From: Vibrio gazogenes
GTDB lineage: Bacteria; Pseudomonadota; Gammaproteobacteria; Enterobacterales; Vibrionaceae
Direction: 5' to 3'
NCBI RefSeq assembly: GCF_023920225.1
Contig: NZ_CP092587.1
Span: 2,790,001-2,854,000 of the forward strand
DNA length: 64,000 nucleotides
Below, piece by piece: positions 44,570-54,231 of the stretch (the first letter of the stretch is position 1; each line of letters starts with the position of its first letter). The notes beneath the pieces are model-generated. The model worked only from the letters and a program-made list of their open reading frames with translations. It had not been told where the DNA came from and made no database searches. A program made the position numbers and the translations under genes.

Positions 44570-45265
44570 TCACGATGATGATTTGTTTTCAGTTACCATA
44601 ATCGGTGCAATATTGTCGGTGTAAGCCTTAATGATCACACCAACCCCTTCAGGCAACGGCAGTTGACCGGCATGAACTTTAACGTCATAACTCGCTTTAT
44701 TGCTCTTTTCATATTTTTCTGTGTTGCTGTTGCTCTTTTCAGAAGATTTCGAAACGCTACCACTCACACTGGCAGAAAACGGGCCGTAACCGATCTTCGC
44801 TTCAAAACTCCCCTGAGCGCTCATATTCTCTTTCTCTTGCTGACTTTGCTCATTCGAGAAGCTGGACTTCACTTCCATATTGAATTCGATACTGACATCA
44901 TCAACCGCCAGCGCATTCAAAGGAAGCAATGTCAGCAACGGAATCGAAATCGATGATTCCGCGGTATCGGTACTAACGGTCGAGTCTCCTTCTTTTTCAC
45001 CTTTGGTGGTCGTAATCACGGGCCGCTTGAGTTTCAAATCAACCATCACCGGCTGATATTCGGAACCTGATGACTGATCGTCACTCCCACCTTTGACAGC
45101 CTGTTTACTGAAACAGGTATCAAGCATGAACTTCACCTGCGTCATCGCCATTTTATTGTTCGCATCGGCAGCTGCCATAAGCGGCCCGCCGATCAAATCT
45201 CCCATCGGGAGACCACTGAATTGTTGCGCCATTGAGACCAGACCCGGCCCGGAAGAGACTGCCAT
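44570..45265 (-). CDS. DUF2589 domain-containing protein
   Basis: A 231-residue protein matching DUF2589: an N-terminal amphipathic helix region with LIGGPLMAAADANNKMAM, then the signature SISIPLLTLLPLNALAVDDV and EFNMEVKSS. A beta-rich domain with Ser/Gly-rich low-complexity strands follows (FSASVSGSVSKSSEKSNSNT), and a final VKVHAGQLPLPEGVGVIIKA strand. It has no signal peptide or membrane helix. The AAGGAG ribosome binding site is 5 bases from ATG. Function of the family is not known to me. In this locus it lies with paralogs and envelope-directed proteins. Confidence 0.82.
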   Translation of the reverse strand: MAVSSGPGLVSMAQQFSGLPMGDLIGGPLMAAADANNKMAMTQVKFMLDTCFSKQAVKGGSDDQSSGSEYQPVMVDLKLKRPVITTTKGEKEGDSTVSTDTAESSISIPLLTLLPLNALAVDDVSIEFNMEVKSSFSNEQSQQEKENMSAQGSFEAKIGYGPFSASVSGSVSKSSEKSNSNTEKYEKSNKASYDVKVHAGQLPLPEGVGVIIKAYTDNIAPIMVTENKSSS

Positions 45266-45420
45266 AAATACTCCTTATCTGTGTGTAAACATCTGCTTTT
45301 CACTCATCAGAGAGCACTCAACCCCGTGCTCGACGTAATAACGGTCAATGACGGTCAGTCACTGTCTGTTATGGTGATTAATCGGATTTCTTCTTGATTA
45401 ATCACGATTTCATTCATGAA

Positions 45421-46038
45421 TTAACCCGGAACCTGCGCTCTCAACGCTCTTTCATAACCATCAACGATATATTTCAGCCCGTCCGGCGTCTCCATCGCTG
45501 CGATTTTTACCTCCAGCTTGGCTTTACCACCATGCCCCTGCTTGGCGCCTTCTTCTGCCATTTCTTTGGCTTTGAGCGTTCGTTTAGGAAATGAAACTTG
45601 CAGTGCATCACCGTTGACACTGAGCTCCAATTCAGTAGAAAAACTCATTTCCCGGAGTTCAACCTGAGATAACGGAATCAGAGTAATCAACGGAACATTT
45701 ACAGTTTGGATACCCGGCCCGTTGCGAGTCACCGTCGGATACTGCATTGCGACCATTTTCGGTTTAAGAATCGGAATCTCGCCCCCGTATTCACCATGCA
45801 TGAACAGCTTCGGTGCATCATCCGACGGTGGTTCTTTTTTCTCACCGCGCTTCAGTGTCTTGCCTTCAACTTTGGCATCTGAACGGCCGATTTCTGCCAT
45901 ATGTGTGATGTCTTCATCATCGTCATCCGCCGGCTCAAAAAATCGCTCCAGCAAATCAAGATTTTTCTGAATGAGCGCTTCTCCGGCTGAAGCCGTCGCC
46001 ACATGAATCGAATGAACAAACTCTTCTAAGTTGATCAT
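45421..46038 (-). CDS. DUF2589-like protein (second paralog)
   Basis: A 205-residue protein with an N-terminal helix (MINLEEFVHSIHVATASAGEAL) and an acidic linker (about residues 36-75). The core TVNVPLITLIPLSQVELREM corresponds to the DUF2589 signature, followed by FSTELELSV. The C-terminal half carries a strand pattern AKLEVKIAAMETPDGLKYIVDGY like the other paralog. It is the first gene of the four-gene leftward operon and is back to back with the 46269 gene on the other strand, 230 bases away. It is likely a structural or scaffold partner of the other DUF2589 protein. Unknown function. Confidence 0.72.
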   Translation of the reverse strand: MINLEEFVHSIHVATASAGEALIQKNLDLLERFFEPADDDDEDITHMAEIGRSDAKVEGKTLKRGEKKEPPSDDAPKLFMHGEYGGEIPILKPKMVAMQYPTVTRNGPGIQTVNVPLITLIPLSQVELREMSFSTELELSVNGDALQVSFPKRTLKAKEMAEEGAKQGHGGKAKLEVKIAAMETPDGLKYIVDGYERALRAQVPG

Positions 46039-46268
46039 GCATCTCTGTTCCGTTAGTTCACATGAACCCAGTATTGTTGACTCTGCCGAAAAGTTATCGG
46101 CCTAACACAGGGACTTTCAGGTCAAATCGATGAATGGCTATTTTCTCTGCATCCGAGATTTCAGGCTCAGTCATGGTGCGTGATTTCACCGTCAAAAAAA
46201 CGATTTTCGCCAAGCACTTGTATTACGAATACGCTGTGATCAATGCAGAGATTGAAAGGAAGATATCA

Positions 46269-47372
46269 ATGAAACCATTACTGGAAAAGTTGAAGACCAA
46301 AAGTCGGCCGATATTGTTAGGACTAGCAGGTATTGCATCGGCATCAGTGATCCCAATCTGGCAAATTTATTTTGTCGAAACATCGGATGTCACATTAGAA
46401 ATCACCGGCATTCAACGGATCGAATCCGATCACCTCAAAACCACACTCGATACCGATGAACTCCAATTACTTGAACCTTATATTCCTGAACAACTGCGCT
46501 ATGAATACAATCCTCAGGGGGAAAAGGGAGATAAAATCGACTACCCTGAATTCACCGTATCCACCTTAACTGATGCATATAATGCTGCCCGTCAGGATCT
46601 GAAAAATATTGCTGAAACTCGCGCCAAGCTAGAGCAATACATTGCGACCATCAATGCCTATCTGGATCCGAAAGATCACGAACATCAGCTCAGTGAATTC
46701 AGGGTCAGCGAAATGAAACAGTGGACGCTCAGCAACTATATCGATGATTCTGAAGCCCACTACTACGAACAACAGGTGCTGACGATCACCCGCAACTATG
46801 CCGAGTTGAAATTTACCGGGAAACAGACACCCCAATTTAATCTGCCGGCTCTGAAGTTTTTGCTGTCCGATGTGAGAGATGATCTCGGTGAAGTCATCAA
46901 ACAAAATAATCATCGGCTGGAACAGTTGCGGGACAATATTCGCGGTATCGAAGCGCAACTCAACAAATTAAAAGCCGAAAAATATCACCAATATAGCTAT
47001 TTCACCCTCGACGTTGTTGCTGGGAATACCGGCCGGGTCAGTACTTCACTCCGCCCTGTGGCGCTAATGCGGGTACAAATCAGTGACAATAACTATGTCG
47101 ATGTCCGTTTGCTGATGGAGGATTATCAGAATAACGCAGAGCTACCACCGGCATCGACCAAAGTCCTCCATTATCGTTCTGCTGAATTAAATCATCTGCC
47201 CAATGATGATCGCACGCTCGTGAACACCTTCTGGGGCAGTACCGGCCTTGCCAGAATCGTCACGCTCGATACCGGCGAACATATTTACGCCTCAAATACC
47301 ATCGCTTTTGCCGATAATCAGAACCAGAAAGTGATGGTCGATAGACTGAAAAAAGCCGCCGGGTATTTTTAA
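46269..47372 (+). CDS. Membrane-anchored coiled-coil protein
   Basis: A 367-residue protein starting at ATG 46269 (MKPLLEKLKTK), after GAAAGGAAG. One transmembrane helix (about 14-36, PILLGLAGIASASVIPIWQIYF) is followed by a large hydrophilic domain. Two helical, coiled-coil-like stretches (about 100-130, YNAARQDLKNIAETRAKLEQ, and about 225-255, LEQLRDNIRGIEAQLNKLKA) bracket a beta region, and a C-terminal beta-rich segment includes SYFTLDVVAGNTGRVSTSL. Family unknown. It begins the rightward half of the DUF2589 locus. Confidence 0.7.
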   Translation: MKPLLEKLKTKSRPILLGLAGIASASVIPIWQIYFVETSDVTLEITGIQRIESDHLKTTLDTDELQLLEPYIPEQLRYEYNPQGEKGDKIDYPEFTVSTLTDAYNAARQDLKNIAETRAKLEQYIATINAYLDPKDHEHQLSEFRVSEMKQWTLSNYIDDSEAHYYEQQVLTITRNYAELKFTGKQTPQFNLPALKFLLSDVRDDLGEVIKQNNHRLEQLRDNIRGIEAQLNKLKAEKYHQYSYFTLDVVAGNTGRVSTSLRPVALMRVQISDNNYVDVRLLMEDYQNNAELPPASTKVLHYRSAELNHLPNDDRTLVNTFWGSTGLARIVTLDTGEHIYASNTIAFADNQNQKVMVDRLKKAAGYF

Positions 47373-47471
47373 ACGGATTCCCCCGACTCTCTGCTTGATT
47401 CCCCCAATACTTATCCGGTGTTGTCCACTACTGTGGCCTTGTATTCACCCATATTATACAAGGAGCGAACC

Positions 47472-48362
47472 ATGCAAGAGCTGGAACTGACGGCATCAGT
47501 CGGCAACGGTGCAGACAATTCCCCGGAAGATGTATTGAATATCCAGAAGGCGTTGAATCAGATTGCCGGCAAGATCGGCCTGCTAACGCCCTTGGCAGAA
47601 GACGGACAAATTATCGATGCCCCGGATCAATCGCCGACCTGTCAAGCCATCGGTCTGTTACAAACCACCCTATTAGGTTATCGTCATCCCGATAATCGGA
47701 TCGACTGCGGTGGCAAAAGTGAACAAGCACTCAAGCAAGCACTCCTGCCGACTCCGGCTTATATTCCCGATCTGGCGTTACCAGAATCTGCGCCACAAAG
47801 AGGACTCAGCGAACAGGATTATCAGGATGCCAGCGAACTACTCTCATGTGACGTTGCTGCGATCAAAGCGGTCTCGGATGTCGAATCGTCCGGCAGTGGA
47901 TTCTATGCATCCGGTGCCCCCTGCTTATTGTTTGAAGCCCATCAGTTCTCTAAATATAGTGACCATCGATTTGATGACTCCCATCCGGATATTTCTTCGC
48001 CAAAATGGAATCGGGCGCTGTATGCCGGCGGAGAAAAAGAGTATGATCGACTACAACAAGCCCTGACGCTGGATCGGGAAGCCGCTTTGAAATCAGCGTC
48101 TTACGGACGATACCAGATCATGGGATTCAACCATCAAAGCGCAGGCTATGAAGACGTCGAAAGCTTTGTTCGGGATATGTTTTTGGCAGAGCGTCATCAC
48201 CTGATGGCTTTCGTTCATTTTATTCAATCCAATCCAAAACTGCTCAGTGCCATTCAATCCCTCGACTGGGCAACCTTTGCCCGGTATTACAATGGCCCGG
48301 GTTATGCTGAAAACCACTACGATGAAAAGCTACAACGGGCTTATGAACACCATCAAGGATAA
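47472..48362 (+). CDS. N-acetylmuramidase (PF11860-type) with N-terminal peptidoglycan-binding-like region
   Basis: A 296-residue protein from ATG 47472 with a strong AAGGAG ribosome binding site. Residues 1-95 resemble a peptidoglycan-binding repeat region (VLNIQKALNQIAGKIGLL, DCGGKSEQALKQALL). Residues 115-295 are the N-acetylmuramidase domain: VSDVESSGSGFY (with the probable catalytic Glu), CLLFEAHQFSKYSD, KSASYGRYQIMGFN and FARYYNGPGY. It should cleave the glycan backbone of peptidoglycan. It lacks a signal peptide, so export would need another system, as for phage endolysins or secreted effectors. No holin, spanin or immunity gene is obvious. Confidence 0.83.
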   Translation: MQELELTASVGNGADNSPEDVLNIQKALNQIAGKIGLLTPLAEDGQIIDAPDQSPTCQAIGLLQTTLLGYRHPDNRIDCGGKSEQALKQALLPTPAYIPDLALPESAPQRGLSEQDYQDASELLSCDVAAIKAVSDVESSGSGFYASGAPCLLFEAHQFSKYSDHRFDDSHPDISSPKWNRALYAGGEKEYDRLQQALTLDREAALKSASYGRYQIMGFNHQSAGYEDVESFVRDMFLAERHHLMAFVHFIQSNPKLLSAIQSLDWATFARYYNGPGYAENHYDEKLQRAYEHHQG

Positions 48363-48520
48363 GTCAATCCGTCTGATATACCGCACGGTGATATTCACTC
48401 AGGGTATCTGGATAGTACCGCCTATCAGTCGCCATGAATCAACCACTGGTGGTGATTCACCATATGCAAGGAAGGCAACCCAATTGCCATCACGGACTCA
48501 ATGATAAAAGGAGACCACCC

Positions 48521-49282
48521 GTGTCAAACACTACTTTAAAAATACATCCTCTCTGCCAAGAGATTCTGTCAACCGATCCTTTAGAAAACGCCAAGATGGA
48601 CGAGTTCTGGGACAAACTGAATGATTTGCAAATGAAGCTTTATCTCCAAATTTCCGGGCTGGATTTTCGCGGGGAGCCAAACAACAATGAGTCTGTCACC
48701 ATTACCAACCGAAGCCATGCCATTTGGGACATCAGTCAATTCCGTATCAATGCCGGTTCTCTCAGCCAGAACTACGTTTTCCCCGAGAATACCCTGATCC
48801 GTAGCGGTGAATCGATAACCGTTTATACCCAGCCCGGAGCCCAGTATAGTTTCAACTCCAATCGCCCAGTTTGGAATAATCATGGCGATACCGCCACACT
48901 ACTCAATAGCAAGGGTGACGTCATCTCAACTTGGATTTACGGCAATGCCGCTCGCGATTATGTCCTGATTAGTTATCTGCACTATGACGGTCATGAGTCC
49001 AGAACAGAAGGGGACGAATATGTTGAGTTAAAAAACTTATCTGAATATTATATTGATCTCGCTGGTTGGCAGCTCAGGTCAGAGCTCAATGATCACACTT
49101 TTACCTTCCCCTCAGGGTCAACATTTGCACCATTGGGTACGGTTCTGGTTTATACCAATCGTCTCCCCACGGCCGATAACGAATATAGTTTTAATAACCC
49201 GACAGCGCTCTGGAACAATACCGGAGGCCGGTGCACCCTGCTTGATTATGACGACAATGAGGTCGCTTTTTATGCATATTAA
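48521..49282 (+). CDS. Protein with two lamin-tail (LTD) domains
   Basis: A 253-residue protein from a GTG at 48521 (VSNTTLKIHPL), 8-9 bases after AAAGGAG. After a helical segment (MDEFWDKLNDLQMKLYLQ) come two lamin-tail-like immunoglobulin folds. The first, about 55-150, includes GEPNNNESVTITNRSH and NYVFPENTLIRSGESITVYT. The second, about 155-253, is classic: EGDEYVELKNLSEYYIDLAGW, FTFPSGS, PLGTVLVYTN. LTDs in bacteria usually bind surfaces or nucleic acids and often sit beside hydrolase domains. No signal peptide. It follows the muramidase gene in the same direction. Confidence 0.8.
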   Translation: MSNTTLKIHPLCQEILSTDPLENAKMDEFWDKLNDLQMKLYLQISGLDFRGEPNNNESVTITNRSHAIWDISQFRINAGSLSQNYVFPENTLIRSGESITVYTQPGAQYSFNSNRPVWNNHGDTATLLNSKGDVISTWIYGNAARDYVLISYLHYDGHESRTEGDEYVELKNLSEYYIDLAGWQLRSELNDHTFTFPSGSTFAPLGTVLVYTNRLPTADNEYSFNNPTALWNNTGGRCTLLDYDDNEVAFYAY

Positions 49283-49343
49283 ACATTAAACGATGAGTGA
49301 GTATTCCGAAGCGTCATTCAGTCACACCGTTCAATACAGATAA

Positions 49344-50402
49344 GTGCCCATTGATATGGTTATTCGCGCATTCAGCCGTCGCTCCTCCGGGAGCGCGGCG
49401 TCCGTACCGCCATCAAGTGTAGATAAAACAGCACCACCGCCAGCGCTGACCGAAACACAAACGCTGATCAACGATGGCATTCGACTGTTACATTATGTTG
49501 CCCGTTCGGGAAATTTGAATGTTGATCCGGACATCGCAGCAGGCATTATCAACGCGCAAAACAACCTGCACAGCCGCAATTGGGGTGAAGAAGACGAAAA
49601 CCGCTTATTGCGTTGCTATGACAAACTCGCCACTCAGGTCTGGCCGGTGACCGTCGAGAGTATCAAATCCGTTGTACCCAATGCCGTGAACGGACAAATC
49701 GAGTCTCCCCGTGCCAACCGCACGATTATCTGGTATCGCCGTTATACCGTCTTTACCTTAATCATGCTGCTCAGTGTTCAGATCTATTATCTGTTCGGTT
49801 ACGGATTAACCCAAACCCTGTTGCAATATACGCATTTGCCCATGTCATCAACCTCGGTCGTGCAAGCGCAACCCGAATCTTCTTCTTCTCAAAACGACAA
49901 GCTCTACGAAAATCATCTCCGCGCCAGTTATCAGTTATTACAATATTGGAATCAGGTCTGGATGCTCGGCAACGACTTTCAACTGGCACCGACCGATCAG
50001 TTGATCCCGCCCGGTCAGGAAGAACGAACCATCCACTTTGCCACCCATTTGATCGCAGCTCAGTCCGTTCTGCAAATGTTACAAAACTATGTTCTGCCCT
50101 TAATGTACGGTTTGTTGGGCGCCTTTATTTTCGTCCTGCGGAGCCTATTACAACAAATCAGAACCCTGACCTATACCGCCAGCCGTGAAATCGGCTATCG
50201 ACTACGACTGACTCTCGGCTGTCTGGCTGGCATGATCACCGGTTGGCTGCTCAAACCAGACATAGGCACAATGACACTGTCACCTATGGCGCTGGCCTTT
50301 ATTGCCGGTTACAGCATTGAAGTACTTTTCAGTGCACTTGATATGATCATCGATAATATTCGCAAGAAAACTCCGGAAACCAAAGATTCAACCCCACTTT
50401 AA
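49344..50402 (+). CDS. Four-helix membrane protein of unknown function
   Basis: A 352-residue protein. An N-terminal cytoplasmic region of about 125 residues contains Pro/Ser-rich sequence and a helical domain (INDGIRLLHYVARSGNLNV). Four membrane helices follow: about 132-153, 248-268, 288-306 and 315-335, with a loop of about 90 residues (with Gln/Ser-rich start) after the first. It probably forms an inner-membrane platform. The GTG start (49344) is tentative and a later ATG (49356) is possible. It ends the rightward block before the AT-rich gap. Family not recognised. Confidence 0.65.
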   Translation: MPIDMVIRAFSRRSSGSAASVPPSSVDKTAPPPALTETQTLINDGIRLLHYVARSGNLNVDPDIAAGIINAQNNLHSRNWGEEDENRLLRCYDKLATQVWPVTVESIKSVVPNAVNGQIESPRANRTIIWYRRYTVFTLIMLLSVQIYYLFGYGLTQTLLQYTHLPMSSTSVVQAQPESSSSQNDKLYENHLRASYQLLQYWNQVWMLGNDFQLAPTDQLIPPGQEERTIHFATHLIAAQSVLQMLQNYVLPLMYGLLGAFIFVLRSLLQQIRTLTYTASREIGYRLRLTLGCLAGMITGWLLKPDIGTMTLSPMALAFIAGYSIEVLFSALDMIIDNIRKKTPETKDSTPL

Positions 50403-51002
50403 TCTCCATCATTAGTTCATTTTATGATTCGCCGTGTGTTTATCGTCTCCATACGCAAACAACGAAATAAAAAACTTAAAAAACACTTCGATTAAGCATA
50501 TAAAACCAGTTTATCTAATTATGATTAATTCTTTATTTCACAAATATATTATTTTTAAAAGTGATAATAACTCATCCAGTATATAATCCACTCAAATGTA
50601 ACAAAATATTTCTTGACTTCTAAATGGAAACGTATAGTTTATCAAACCAATTGAAATAAAACTATATGCATTATATATTACTTTAACAATAACTTTCATC
50701 CTGACTTGGGTTACTTATCCAATAATAATGATGATGTATGCATACATTTATTATCAATTAAATGAAACCAATTATGTTTTTTATTTATATTATCAATAAA
50801 CACATATACGGACACATTATTAGTATACTTGTATAGTTAAATTTAAATCAATTATTTAACAATCACAATACTTAGTAGAAAGGCCCCCCTCAATTGTAAT
50901 GGTTATCTATATCAGATTAATAAATGTATTTGCACATGAAATATTATTAATAAATCATAACAATTGAAAATATAAAAATTAGATTTACAGGAATTCGTCA
51001 GT
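50403..51002. other. 600-base AT-rich leader before the NRPS operon
   Basis: No credible gene on either strand. AT content is clearly higher than in either flank, with long A/T runs and TATAAT-like hexamers but no unique promoter. The pattern is typical of xenogeneic silencing targets and of a regulatory region for a horizontally acquired operon. I see no inverted repeat that stands out. Confidence 0.65.
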
Positions 51003-54000
51003 ATGATTAGTACCGAAGGCTATGTCGTTTCATGTGCTCAAGAAGCCATGTGGTTTGTCGATGGGGTTCATTCAACCAGTCGGGAGAATGAAATCAGGAT
51101 CGCGTTTAAACTAGAAAAACAAACAGATATAACAGGTTTATGTCAAAAATTCATGGATATTATCAATCAAAATCCTGAATTAAGAAGTCATTTCAGACCC
51201 AGCGACTCCGCGTTATTGAAATATAAAACGCCACATTTTAGTATTGATGAAGTTGTTAAATTACATGAAGAAGAAAATGAAGAAAGATTCATTAACAATG
51301 TATTAACAGAAAAATTTGATTTAAAAAAAGATTACTGTTTAATCAATCTTCACATCAATCAAATTAATAACAAAAATCTCGTTATAATTAGAATACACCA
51401 TATCATATCTGACTTTCATCTTATTGAAACTATCATTAAACAGTTATTTGAACATGATACTAAATATTCATTTCCTTCAACAACACTGAGTGAATTACAG
51501 TGTGAATATATCGATAGTGATGAATACCATGATGATATTCATTTCTGGGTAGAGCAGTTAAAGCAGAAGAAAACTGCGCTTGAACTATTACCGAATACGC
51601 CACCTCACAATGACTTCAATGGCAGTATTGGTAAAACCCAGATTCAAGGATCACTATATTCCAACATCAAACACTACTGTGAGCGCACAAGTATCAGCCC
51701 GGCACGGTTACTGAGTCAGATATTTGCGATGACGTTATATCGGCTGAGCGGGCAAAACGAATTCTGTATGGGCTTATCTGTCAGTCAGAGAAAAAGCTTC
51801 CCGGCTCTCGGTTTAGGTTATGCTGTCAATGTGCTACCTATTCCATACCATTTTTCACCGGATCAAACCGTCAGCGATACGCTCTCAACTGGCAATGAGA
51901 TAATACTCGACGCACTCCGTCACAGCCGTCTCCCCTTGAAACACATCGTCGAAACCTGTGCACCGGAACGCTCACTGGGGACCAACCCGCTATTTAATGT
52001 GTGCTTCAACTATCAAACACTTTCCCAACCCTATCAGGGCAGCCTGTCTTCTTTATTGTATGGTTCTCAAGGGCAATCCATCACAATCAATCAGACAACA
52101 CTTGAGCCTTTCAACATCGATCAGATCGATTGTCAGTTTGACTTACTGATGGTGGTGGAAGAAATCACGGACGGATTTGATGTTTTTCTTCTCCATAAAG
52201 ATAACGTGATCAGTCATGCAACCGCTGAAGGTATTTTGGCTAACTTTGTCCACTTTTCTGATGTCTGCCTGCAACAGCCAGAACGTGCACTCTCCGAATT
52301 TGGTTTCACGCCGAATCAGACCCAGCATCCGTTGGCTCCCCAATCCGGCAGCACCAATCGTACGCTGATTGACTGGCTGAATGAAACCGCAACAAAATAT
52401 CCCGATCATCTGGCAATTCGCTACAACGATACACAACTCACCTATCGGTCATTATTCAATCTGGCCGACAATTTGGCTCATCAGCTCATCGGATATGGCG
52501 TTAAGCGCGGTGACAAAATCCCACTGTGCTTCAATCCCGGCCCCGAGATGATTGTCGCGATCCTTGCCGTGTTGAAATGCGGTGCCTGTTATGTGCCGAT
52601 AAATCCCGCTTACCCCGACAGCCGCGTGGGTGATATTTTATCCGATATTCAAGCGGTAAACGGCTTGATTGAAGAGAGCCTCACCGCAAGATTTGAACCA
52701 CTGCTGGCACACGTGATCGTGCCTGACCTCGATGCATTGGCACAAGAGACGTCGACCGGATCGCTGACATCATATCTGCCGGACAGTGAAGATCTGGCCT
52801 ATATCATTTATACCTCGGGTTCGACCGGTAAACCCAAAGGTGTTCAGATTTGCCACCGCAATGTCGTCCGCCTATTTACCACCAGCGACGATAGCTTCCA
52901 TTTTTCTGCAGCAGATGTTTGGACGCTATACCACTCATTTGCTTTTGATTTCTCGGTCTGGGAGATCTTCGGTGCGCTGCTCTACGGGGGCCGTCTGGTG
53001 ATTGTGCCTTACCTGATTTCACGCAGCCCTGAAGAGTTCGCACAGTTGGTCGAGCAAGAACAGGTCACTGTCCTCAATCAGACCCCGACTGCATTCTCCC
53101 GCTTTAGTGAGAGTTGTATTCGCAATCAACTTCCACTGAATCAATTACGGGTGGTCGTGTTTGGTGGAGAAGCGCTCAATTTGGCGAGTCTATTACCTTG
53201 GTACAACACCTACGGTGAACGCGTCAGCTTGATCAATATGTACGGCATCACTGAAACAACCGTTCACGTGACCTATCGCAAGCTCACGCAACAAGATTGT
53301 CTTGAAGACCGGGGCAGCCTGATCGGAATGCCTCTGAATGACTTAGGCGTCGTGGTCATGGATACATTTGGTCACCCATTACCAATCGGTTGGGCGGGAG
53401 AAATGTATGTCGCCGGTGAAGGGTTAGCCAAAGGATATTTCAACCGCCCTGAACTCACGGCAGAAAAATTCATTGAAAAATCGCTGGGAGGAAAAACGCG
53501 ACGTTTGTATCGCTCCGGTGATCTGGCGCGCTTTATCAGTGAGCAAGAAATTGACTATCTGGGTCGCATCGACCATCAGGTCAAAATACGCGGATTCAGG
53601 ATTGAGCTTGGTGATATTCAAGCCAAACTATCTCGCATTGCGGCCGTGTCTCACGCATTTGTCACGACCCAAAAAACCGATAGTGACACGATTCTCATCG
53701 CTTACTTATTGGTTAACGCTCCGATTGATTACGAAGAGATTGTTCAAGAAATCGCAGCCGACCTACCGGAGTATATGATTCCGCAACAATTCTATCTCAC
53801 CGATGAAATTCCACTGACCGTCAATAACAAAGTCGATATGCAACGGTTACATGACATTTCAACCAAGTTATTGCCGACTGTCCGAAATCAGGTCGCAGAG
53901 TCAGCAACAGAAGTCACCATCTTGTCGATTTGGCAGCAAATTCTCGGCCTCGACGAAATCGATCTGGAAAGTGATTTCTTCACCATGGGAGGAAACTCAA

Positions 54001-54230
54001 GCTCTATCTTAAAAGTGTATCAACAACTGAATCAACACTACCCCAATCAGCTATTGGTTACCGATTTATTTAAGTACAGGAACATCCGGAGCTTAGCTCG
54101 ATTTTTATCCGATAAAACCACAATAGCGCCCAACACAGAGACCGGACCGAAAAAGACGGCAAGAGCGCAGAAAAGAATCAATCAATTAAAAAACAGAAGA
54201 CAACGTCAACCCCAATTAAATGGTGCATAA
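51003..54230 (+). CDS. Non-ribosomal peptide synthetase module C-A-PCP (predicted Thr)
   Basis: A 1075-residue single module. A condensation domain (about 8-440) has H132-H133-x3-D137 (HHIISDF, an intact catalytic His with the usual Gly replaced by Phe). An adenylation domain (about 455-960) has YIIYTSGSTGKPKG, FDFSVWEIFGALLYGG, NMYGITETTVH, YLGRIDHQVKIRGFRIELGD and NNKVD. A carrier domain ends it, with Ser999 in MGGNSSS. Reading the specificity residues by alignment to GrsA gives D-F-W-N-V-G-M-V-H, the threonine code. The N-terminal C domain with no upstream carrier suggests a starter C domain that acylates Thr. The first third is more AT-rich than the rest. A phosphopantetheinyl transferase is needed but not in the window. 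Confidence 0.9.
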   Translation: MISTEGYVVSCAQEAMWFVDGVHSTSRENEIRIAFKLEKQTDITGLCQKFMDIINQNPELRSHFRPSDSALLKYKTPHFSIDEVVKLHEEENEERFINNVLTEKFDLKKDYCLINLHINQINNKNLVIIRIHHIISDFHLIETIIKQLFEHDTKYSFPSTTLSELQCEYIDSDEYHDDIHFWVEQLKQKKTALELLPNTPPHNDFNGSIGKTQIQGSLYSNIKHYCERTSISPARLLSQIFAMTLYRLSGQNEFCMGLSVSQRKSFPALGLGYAVNVLPIPYHFSPDQTVSDTLSTGNEIILDALRHSRLPLKHIVETCAPERSLGTNPLFNVCFNYQTLSQPYQGSLSSLLYGSQGQSITINQTTLEPFNIDQIDCQFDLLMVVEEITDGFDVFLLHKDNVISHATAEGILANFVHFSDVCLQQPERALSEFGFTPNQTQHPLAPQSGSTNRTLIDWLNETATKYPDHLAIRYNDTQLTYRSLFNLADNLAHQLIGYGVKRGDKIPLCFNPGPEMIVAILAVLKCGACYVPINPAYPDSRVGDILSDIQAVNGLIEESLTARFEPLLAHVIVPDLDALAQETSTGSLTSYLPDSEDLAYIIYTSGSTGKPKGVQICHRNVVRLFTTSDDSFHFSAADVWTLYHSFAFDFSVWEIFGALLYGGRLVIVPYLISRSPEEFAQLVEQEQVTVLNQTPTAFSRFSESCIRNQLPLNQLRVVVFGGEALNLASLLPWYNTYGERVSLINMYGITETTVHVTYRKLTQQDCLEDRGSLIGMPLNDLGVVVMDTFGHPLPIGWAGEMYVAGEGLAKGYFNRPELTAEKFIEKSLGGKTRRLYRSGDLARFISEQEIDYLGRIDHQVKIRGFRIELGDIQAKLSRIAAVSHAFVTTQKTDSDTILIAYLLVNAPIDYEEIVQEIAADLPEYMIPQQFYLTDEIPLTVNNKVDMQRLHDISTKLLPTVRNQVAESATEVTILSIWQQILGLDEIDLESDFFTMGGNSSSILKVYQQLNQHYPNQLLVTDLFKYRNIRSLARFLSDKTTIAPNTETGPKKTARAQKRINQLKNRRQRQPQLNGA

Positions 54231-54231
54231 A

